DNA of 64,000 nucleotides, taken from the NCBI GenBank assembly GCA_963932465.1, contig OZ010798.1, positions 17,654,981-17,718,980 on the forward strand. The letters are read 5' to 3'. The notes under the pieces are model-generated. The model did not search any database, was not told where the DNA came from, and saw only the letters and a program-made list of their open reading frames with translations. Within the stretch, counting starts at the first letter, position 1. Every line of letters begins with the position of its first letter. This document shows positions 57,147 to 64,000 of the stretch, one piece after another. The position numbers and the translations under genes are program-made. The DNA is from Maratus speciosus (taxonomy: Eukaryota > Arthropoda > Arachnida > Araneae > Salticidae).

Positions 57147-57780
57147 GTTAATGTTTCGAAAAAATTAACCATTGCATTTTTTGCGATTTGAATTTTACTT
57201 TTTCATCTAAATGTTCTTGCTTGAAAAGAAAAATGTTTTCTTCTGATTTTGCAAGACTGAATTCTGGAAAAAAAAAAGATACTATTGTTGTTATTTAACT
57301 TATGCACTTTACAGTAAACAAAATTGAAAATTTCTTGATTATTAACCATCAGCTTATTTTATGAAATATAGTACACAAAATTTCTTGCTTTAAGTTATAA
57401 GGCATTTTAATTTATTAATGTTATGCTGTGAAAAGCAAAATACCATATTGAATCAACAATAACATAAATTGCAATCATATCTTATTTACATGCACTAATA
57501 ATAATAAAATGTTATGTATTAAAATGTCTGTGCAACAAAGAAACGCTAATAAAGAACTAAAATAATAAGTAAAAATAATGCTATAAATGATTAAAAAAAT
57601 AAATAAAACGCTTTTCGAAAGAATTCATCATTCCATGTTCAATAATAATACAGTTCAGGAACTTCAATGTTACTTGTTAATCCGCATGGTTAAAGAAATA
57701 TCACTGCAAAATGTTAAAACGCAATAAATTTTATCTAAATTATGAAAAAGGTATAATAATATTGATTTTTTTTTTCAGAA
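54196..57780. other. AT-rich DNA without recognised genes
   Basis: The patch at 55977-56270 is less AT-rich and includes AAAGCGCGTGTACGCATGCGC and GCGATGGCGGCATAGGGAAC at 56237. It could be a promoter-like CpG patch, but the ATG there is followed by a stop after three codons. A C-run and CA-repeat (57083-57113) and T-run (57119-57146) follow. Nothing else was recognised. Confidence 0.5.
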
Positions 57781-57789
57781 TAAATCCAA

Positions 57790-57790
<1 letters not shown>

Positions 57791-57829
<39 letters not shown>

Positions 57830-57861
57830 TATAATATATATATATATTACATATATATATA
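57791..57861. repeat. TA microsatellite
   Basis: An AT dinucleotide tract interrupted a few times, in which the LTR element at 57862 is inserted. The right side of that element resumes with TATATATATAT, so the target duplication (TATA) cannot be sized exactly. Confidence 0.9.
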
Positions 57862-58665
57862 TGTAACGAATTCGCCGCTACTCCAGTTATGAATCTTTTG
57901 TCGTGGCGTCGGTTAAGGCCCGACCGCTGGGGGCAGGGGCGCGAACCGCGGCCGCGTGCGTGCTGATTTCTGAGCGAACCTTCGGAACTTTTAGCATAGT
58001 CAGGTAGTCGCAGGCCGGGAGTGGTGTCCGGGAAATCCAAGTCAGGTTATGATAGTAGTCGTTCCAATAAAGACACAGTTTTTCCGGGGACCTGATTTAT
58101 TGTATCTTTGTTACATCCTTTTGAGAAATTAGGCCCCTTTTGGCTTGAGAGCTGCTACTTTACTTTATGGACATCGGGCTTGGGAATTGTGTACCGCCAA
58201 GCGATACTTAAGAGAGCCGAGTGACGTGGAGTTAGTGCATTCTTTTGATGGTAAAAAGCTCTGTCCGGGGACCTGTGCATCGGTATAAATATGCTGTATT
58301 TCGCATTATTCCTGCTAGGGGCCGTTGAAGTCAAAGGAGGCGTCTTTAAACTATAATTGGTCGTTAGCTGAATGAGTGACTGCCCGGGATAAATGCTGTG
58401 GTTTGAGTTTAGCCGATCGAATGCAGCAAGACTTGCGAATTGCACTTATTCAGCAAAAATACTCTTATGAGATGTGCCAAAACGATCTTTAAAAGTTATA
58501 AAATGCGATGCGGGAAAACTGACTTAACAGGGGCAACCTCATTCAATCAACTGAGACACAATTACAAAAGCATTTTAAAAGTTTTAATTTTAATTTCTAA
58601 ATTTTAAATTTTAAAAAGGGACAAAAAAGGGGATTTTAAAAAGGGGCTTAGCTTTTATCGTTTCA
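57862..58665 (-). repeat. 3' LTR (minus-strand element)
   Basis: On the minus strand it runs from TGAAACGATAAAAGC to GGCGAATTCGTTACA, i.e. TG...CA. AATAAA occurs in GATACAATAAATCAGG (complement), a likely polyadenylation signal, and TATTTATA lies about 190 bases upstream of it. The 96-codon and 101-codon frames inside are LTR sequence, not genes. Confidence 0.93.
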
Positions 58666-58668
58666 TAT

Positions 58669-59480
58669 CCCCCCCCCCCCCACACTAAAACAAGAGCCAC
58701 AGGGCTCGCCTGCAAGACCTGTGGGTCTTATCTCATAAATTTTACCCAGGGTTTTTTTTTTCGATTTTTATTTGCTCCAGCTCTCAAGTCAATTGGACCT
58801 ATTTTTACATTCATATCAAGTTACATAAAAATATTGTTCACATAAAAATATTGGTTACACTAAAACATTGGAATTCTTTAAATGGTGCTGCAGCAAAATA
58901 ATAAGGGGACAGTCTCGAGACATGGGACCTTTAATTACACCAAACTCTCTCTAAAGCAAGTCTTTTGGATGTTTTTTGTAAATGTCTCTGGGTATTGTCC
59001 ATTGAGAAACATCCTTTTTTGGTGTAAAATTGTAACATTAACATATACAGAATATATAACATTTACTAAAATACTCAAAGATAAACCTACTGAAAACTAT
59101 ATAACATATTCAAATGTAAAAAATATTTACAAATACAAAATATTCAAAAATATAAAAATGTTCAATAATACACAATATTCAAACATATAAAATATTCAAT
59201 ACTATAAAATGTTCAAAAATATAAAATATGCACTAATATTATCAACACAACTATATTGTATATCAAAATGCAATTTGAAAAGTTTACGTTTCTAAAAATA
59301 CTGAATTTTGACACTGAGATAAAATAAAAGTAAAATACACTATAATACTAATAACAACAAACACATTTCTTCTTATTCTACCTTTCTGTTTCGGTAGGGA
59401 CTTTACTACTTCTTTGATGCAGCCAAGGGTTATCTTTATCAAAAACAAACTAAGTTGTCTTTAAAAAAAAAGGAAAACCA
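58669..59480. other. Internal LTR-element sequence without pol
   Basis: Begins with the C13 run (polypurine tract of the minus strand), then AT-rich sequence with many TATAAAATATTCAA-like short repeats (59090-59230). No RNase H or integrase motif was seen in either strand, so most of pol is deleted or replaced. Confidence 0.6.
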
Positions 59481-59483
59481 TAG

Positions 59484-60320
59484 CTAAAAAAGGATAAATA
59501 TGCGTTTGCTATAATTTTCACCATGCCCAGGGTCAGTGTGACATGGGTTTTCATACTCTGAGGTGAATATCATCCCAAAAATGTGCCTCCTGCACGTCCG
59601 AAAAAGGAAGGTGGGCAATCGACATTCACCTACAGAGGGGAAGCGAAGCAGTTTTGCCAGATTCTCCGTATCTCTAGGGTGGATAGGGATGTGCCAATAT
59701 CCACTGGCCAAATCAAGAGTGGAAAAAACTTTAGCATGTGCCAATTTATCTAACAGGGTGTCTATTCTAGGTAAGGGTTCTGCATCTGTTTTTGTAATGG
59801 CATTCAATTTTCGAAAGTCAATACATAACCGGGTTTTCTTCCCTTCTTCACGTTTATACACCAAAGTTACGGGTGATGAATAAGGGGAATAACTTTCTTT
59901 AATGATACCGGCTCGCAATAAATTCTGAATTTGGTCTTTAATTTCTTTTTCTTCCTTAGGGGAAGTGCGATATGCTCTTAAAGAAACGGGGAGGTCTGAT
60001 GTTAACTGTATTCTCTGGGGTTCAATGTTTACACAGCCTACATCATATTTATCTTTAGCAAAAATACAGACATATTTGGCTAGAAGAGCAGGTAATTGTT
60101 CCTTGACAGTCTGAACATTTGGCACATGTTCAGTGGTCTCGAACAACTCCGGCTCAAAATTTTCTTCGAATATCTCTGCATTTTTAACTGTATTTTCCAT
60201 TTCTGGCTGGTTAGTATATGTTTCTGATAAATGTAAGGTATGATGGGATGAATTTTTTGAAATTGTCCATGAGAGGTACTTTCTTTTTCTCTTGCGTGAT
60301 TTGCATTTTAACACAGTCAT
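59484..60320 (-). pseudogene. Reverse transcriptase N-terminal part, truncated
   Basis: The 278-codon frame holds the usual lead-in (LPVSLRAYRTSPKEEKEI, LRAGIIKESYSPYSSPVTLV), then RT motifs RLCIDFRKLNAITK (block 2) and the first catalytic Asp in FSTLDLASGYWHI (block A). After HPRDTENLAK the frame shifts: KTA.A-like sequence is visible in the next register, and the YxDD block is absent. RNase H and integrase do not follow. A dead, truncated pol. Confidence 0.85.
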
Positions 60321-60600
60321 TATTCAATTTAAACAGTTTACAGTGGGGTAGCCCAATCAAAGCATAAGGTAAGTGATTATTAATTATAAAAAGTTCAACA
60401 TTCTTAGAGATACATCCTAATTTCAAACTAACAAGGCATTTTTCTTTCAAAGCTAGAACACCTTGTGTTTGTGTGACCGATATACTCTGCTGAACTTTAC
60501 ATATTTTTAGGTTAAGTTTGTGGGCTAAATGATAAGGAATAACACTGATTGAACTCCCTGTATCGATCAAACAAGGTAGTGAGCCTTCACTTTTTACATC
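60211..60600 (-). pseudogene. Retropepsin-like aspartic protease
   Basis: IDTGSSISVIPYHLA contains the catalytic D-T/S-G triad, and ALIGLPHCKLF carries the second conserved hydrophobic-G motif about 70 residues later. Retroelement proteases act as dimers to process the polyprotein. The frame runs about 119 codons from an internal Met at 60570 (the upstream SEGSLPCLIDTG part is also readable) and ends at 60211, overlapping the RT frame in another register. Confidence 0.8.
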
Positions 60601-60678
60601 AGTAATTTTTTGACAATTTCTATTTGATTTTTTTTAGCTAGCTTTTTCTTTTTGTATATGTCCGGACATAAGAAACCG

Positions 60679-60867
60679 TCATTGATTACTAGATATATTT
60701 TCGGATGACTCATTAGCTCTCTGATCTGGGTTGGGGTTCGCAAAGTTCATATTGGGACTAGGGTTTGGAACTACTAAGACTTGTTGTCGAAAAGGGCAGT
60801 ATTCCACCCAATGATACACATTTGGTATTCCTATATTAAGACAAACTTTGCATGGGGAGGGTGGCAA
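60679..60867 (-). pseudogene. Gag zinc-knuckle segment
   Basis: PCKVCLNIGIPNVYHWVEYC has the C-X2-C...H-X4-C order of a nucleocapsid zinc knuckle, with a longer middle (nine residues) as in several arthropod gypsy-type elements. It would bind the element's RNA. It lies downstream of gag in a different frame because of the C14 slip, so a single slip probably separates it from the capsid frame. Confidence 0.65.
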
Positions 60868-60946
60868 AGTGGTCTGGTGATGTACATTTGGTCTCGGTTG
60901 ACCATTTGTCGTCGATCTAACTGTATTTTGGGGATTTCGTGCGTGA

Positions 60947-61766
60947 TTAGAAGCAAAAGGTCAAATCGGGGGGGGGGGGGGTTTGATAGGGAACTCTGTA
61001 GTTCCACTGTCGGTTATAATTCTGTCCTGTCTCATATGGGGGGCGAAACGGTCGCCATTGTCGATACTGATTGGGGTTTTGTGGGCTTGCGTCAACTTTG
61101 GTCTCATTTCCTTTTCTGTCCAGTTGCAGTTTGCAAATTCTGAATACTAATTCACGCCATGAATGTGTAGTTGAGGGGTTGCTTGCAATAACTAACTTTT
61201 GCATTTCTAATGGCAAGCCCTCTGTTAGTCCTTCCAGGATAAGCTTCTGGTCTAACCCTAAGGTTCTCCCTATTTTAGTCTTTTTCTGATAGTATTCGTT
61301 CAGGTCCTCTCCAATCTTGTATCTAATACGGGAAAAATCAGTTAACGAAAGAGTGTCAGGAATTTCGTAATGTTCATTGAACAAAGTGACAAATTCGGAC
61401 CAATGGAGCACATTTAGACAATTATTAATGTACAACGTAAGTGCACTATCTTTTAAGTATTTCTGTATGTGCCTAATTTTCCAGAAGTCGTCTTTTTCCT
61501 GGTCTATACAAACACTCTCAAAATAGGCAGCTAAGCTGTCCAATGCATCTTTGAATTAGGCGAAAACGCAATAATATCAGGTTCTATGGACATTTTCGGG
61601 CTGGCGGTTACTGAGTTGTGACCAGACCCAGCTTGAGCTGACAGGGTCTGTTCACCTAATGTTGTTACATTATGTGTCTGTGTGGCAACTACGGACTTCT
61701 GACTATCTTTCTCTTTATCTGAGTTGTTTTCTAAGTCATTCTTTTCAGGAGGGGGAGTGACACTCA
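60947..61766 (-). pseudogene. Gypsy gag, frameshifted
   Basis: Starts MSVTPPPEKND at 61766 in a low-complexity N-terminal region, shifts frame near 61540, then reads a 198-codon retrotransposon capsid-like segment with WKIRHIQKYLKDSALTLY, FVTLFNEHYEIP and EYYQKKTKIGRTLGLDQKL motifs. These resemble the Gag p24-type (Retrotrans_gag) region: a W..F...F followed by L.Y...K..L. A P/Q/N-rich tail ends where a C14 run (G-run at 60968-60981) throws the frame off and truncates the protein before the zinc knuckle. Confidence 0.75.
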
Positions 61767-61769
61767 TGT

Positions 61770-62783
61770 TGAAATACAAAATATTACAAGATTACACAAA
61801 AATATAAGGCACAATTTAAAACAAATAAAAATGGAATATTTTTCAAAAAAATTGCAACACAATATTTGTAACAAAAATGGGCTTAAATCTAAATAAAATT
61901 CAAATTTAATACATCATTTTATTTATTTTTTTTTTTTTTTCAAATTGAGACAAAAAAAAAAACGAACTTTGAACTAAAATTTTAAAATTCCAAAGATTTA
62001 AATACTGTCTAAATTTCAGAAAATTACTCTCTTATAGCAAAAATAAATAAAATAAACGTTGTCTTATTCCAATTTTTGCTATTAAAATGACAAACAATTA
62101 AAAAAATTACCTTTTAAAACTGTATTCTTTTTCTCTTTTTTAATTCAAGAATAGATTAAAATGGTCTTACCTTCAACAAATCTATTCAAAGACAGCCTTA
62201 CATATCCACAAACAAAACAACAACAAAAAAACGATCTTCATAAAAATTTCAATGCACTAATAATACTAAAAAGAAATCCTTTTACACATGGAACGTAAAA
62301 CAGTCTCACTCTTTTCGTTTTTTCTTTCTTTTTTATCTTTTTAATCGCGAGAAACCGAAACTAAACCTAGATGTTCACTTTGAAGATAACAGATGATCGC
62401 TATTTGGATGAATCACTGGTGACCTGGTGACCCACTTTCTCAGCTGATAATGTCTCTTCTTTTCTTTCTTTCTGGCAAAGACTGTTTCAGAGGCTTGTTC
62501 GTTGGAGAAAGAATTGATAGTAACAGATAATTTTTTTCTTGATTGATAGGCAAATAAATGTTTTTCCCGTTCTTTTTTTTTTCTCTTAATTAATCATTAG
62601 GGAAAGACACTTTTTTTCCGTTTCTTTTTCACTCATAGAAGGCAGAAAAAGGATTTGAAAACTGTTCTTTTTAGAGATTTCTTTCGTCACTTGTTACACA
62701 CCTCTCGCTGGGATCTTTACGGATTTTTCGCTGGAATTTTGAGATTTGTCCCGCGTAAATGCAGTGTCCAGCCGACTTTTCAA
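61770..62783 (-). other. Leader of the LTR element
   Basis: About 1 kb of AT-rich untranslated sequence between the 5' LTR and gag, with T- and A-runs. No frame was recognised. Confidence 0.6.
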
Positions 62784-63587
62784 TGTAACGAATTCGCCGT
62801 TACTCCAGTTATGGATCTTTTGTCGTGACGTCGGTTAATTCCCGACCGCTGGGGGCAGGGGCGCGAACCGTGGCCGCGTGCGTGCCGATTTCTGAGCGAA
62901 CCTTCGGAACTTTTAGCATAGTCAGGTAGTCGCAGGCCGGGAGTGGTGTCCGGGAAATCCAAGTCAGGTTATGATAGTAGTCGTTCCAATAAAGACACAG
63001 TTTTTCCGGGGACCTGATTTATTGTATCTTTGTTACATCCTTTTGAGAAATCAGGCCCCTTTTGGCTTGAGAGCTGCTACTTTACTTTATGGACATCGGG
63101 CTTGGGAATTGTGTACCGCCAAGCGATACTTAAGAGAGCCGAGTGACGTGGAGTTAGTGCATTCTTTTGATGGTAAAAAGCTCTGTCCGGGGACCTGTGC
63201 ATCAGTATAAATATGCTGTATTTCGCATTATTCCTGCTAGGGGCCGTTGAAGTCAAAGGAGGCGTCTTTAAACTATAATTGGTCGTTAGCTGAATGATTG
63301 ACTGCCCGGGATAACGGCTGTGGTTTGAGTTTGGCCGATCGAATGCAGCAAGACTTATGAATTGCACTTATTCAGCAAAAATACTCTTATGAGATGTGCC
63401 AAAACGATCTTTAAAAGTTATAAAATGCGATGCGGGAAAACTGACTTAACAAGGGCAACCTCATTCAATCAACTGAGACACAATTACAAAAGCATTTTAA
63501 AAGTTTTAATTTTAATTTCTAAATTTTAAATTTTAAAAAGGGACAAAAAAGGGGATTTTAAAAAGGGGCTTAGCTTTTATCGTTTCA
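62784..63587 (-). repeat. 5' LTR (minus-strand element)
   Basis: Same length and ends as the 3' LTR. Immediately inside (62783 downward on the minus strand) is TTGAAAAGTCGGCTGGACAC; I could not match it confidently to a tRNA primer-binding site. Confidence 0.93.
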
Positions 63588-63796
63588 TATATATATATAT
63601 AAAACAGAAAAAAAAAATCCTTCAGAAATGAACTTCCATATAAGACTCTTTCATAAAAATTCATTTAATAAAACTGGCTTCTTCACAAAATCCATTTTAC
63701 TAAACTAAGCCCCTTTCACAAAATAATCTTCAATAATTGAATGTTTTTAAAATACTAGTGGTAAATTGAACTTGAGTAAATAATTAAAATTCATAT

Positions 63797-64000
63797 AGAA
63801 AAGCTCAAATAAATATACTAAAATTACTTGCAGGTGCATTGCACATAATACAAAATTATTTAAAATACATTAGAAATATCTTAAAAATACATTAAAAATT
63901 TTAATGTATTTTTGAGATTTTCTAATGTATTTTAAATGATTTTATATTATATGTATGCACCTGCAAGTAATTTTAGTACAGTTATTTGTGCTTTTTTATG
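63797..64000. repeat. Large hairpin (foldback) cut by the window end
   Basis: The sequence AATATACTAAAATTACTTGC..GGTGCAT at 63812-63840 is matched by the complement of ATGCACCTGCAAGTAATTTT near 63955-63975, and the pairing continues inward through AAAATACATTAGAAAT to a centre near 63899. Arms are about 100 bases. This is probably a foldback MITE; the outer end lies outside the window. Confidence 0.85.

Larger units (their letters stand above)
57862..63587 (-). mobile_element. Gypsy-type LTR retrotransposon, minus strand, internally deleted
   Basis: Two 804-base LTRs bound 4.1 kb of internal sequence. On the minus strand, gag, zinc knuckle, protease and the start of RT follow in order, with frameshifts; about 820 bases between the RT remnant and the 3' LTR show no RNase H or integrase. 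A G-rich purine tract on the minus strand (complement of the C-run at 58669-58681) adjoins the 3' LTR, as a polypurine tract should. About 16 LTR-LTR differences by eye, near 2 percent, point to a fairly recent insertion. It cannot replicate by its own proteins. Confidence 0.9.

Noticed and set aside
57735..58445. Minus-strand frames of about 100 codons, repeated at 62780-63367
   Set aside because: Both copies lie in the LTRs and are identical apart from LTR differences; LTR sequence rather than genes.

Overview
The window looks like intergenic or intronic DNA from an arthropod genome that is AT-rich, intron-bearing and crowded with transposons. An arachnid, probably a spider, fits best, because the C2H2 fingers of the HTKEKPFSCEVCNK type, the DUF4817-type transposase and the mixture of repeat families are all familiar from spider assemblies. 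The host assignment is inference. No bacterial genes, operons or CRISPR arrays are visible. Most open frames in the window are noise in AT-rich or repetitive DNA.

Layout. 1-7.3 kb: copies of a pogo/Tigger-like non-autonomous family (family A, TIR CAGTAGACTCCCT, TA target) plus a decayed hAT element. 7.3-10.5 kb: AT-rich with no recognisable gene. 10.6-15.6 kb: a second pogo-like MITE, then a 4-kb hAT-like element with a perfect 8-bp target duplication; it carries two inverted arrays of a 31-bp repeat. 15.6-24 kb: sparse DNA with a 1.1-kb long-TIR element, two more family A copies, and a candidate first exon near 18.4 kb. 24-28.3 kb: a probable 4.3-kb pogo element with a broken DDE transposase and its own 31-bp-repeat array. 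29.4-30.2 kb: a long-TIR element with a DUF4817-like fragment. 31.3-33.6 kb: a C2H2 zinc-finger locus in which one 297-codon frame with ten fingers is still open, while the sequence on both sides has decayed and is cut by TTAA-flanked MITEs. 34.9-36.7 kb: a Penelope-like element fragment (end of the RT and a GIY-YIG endonuclease) split by a pogo-like insertion. 37.8-41.1 kb: two more TTAA MITEs, a likely minus-strand promoter with first exon, and a tRNA-derived SINE. 41.5-46.2 kb: nested hAT-like ends, minisatellites, a mariner-like long-TIR element interrupted by a second SINE, and Helitron-like termini. 46.2-54.2 kb: a large hAT-like composite holding another 31-bp array, a 158-bp minisatellite and a palindromic Tc1 element. 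57.9-63.6 kb: a minus-strand gypsy-type LTR retrotransposon with 804-bp LTRs, broken gag-protease-RT and no visible RNase H or integrase. The window ends in a large hairpin.

The only plausible host coding content is the zinc-finger frame and a few very short candidate first or last exons (3.73, 18.39, 30.84 and 38.7 kb). Everything else is a layered transposon record: target duplications and interrupted frames give the order of several insertions. The most unusual material is the 31-bp CGCGAATTTCGTC repeat, found as four arrays associated with different DNA transposons, two of them arranged as inverted arms.
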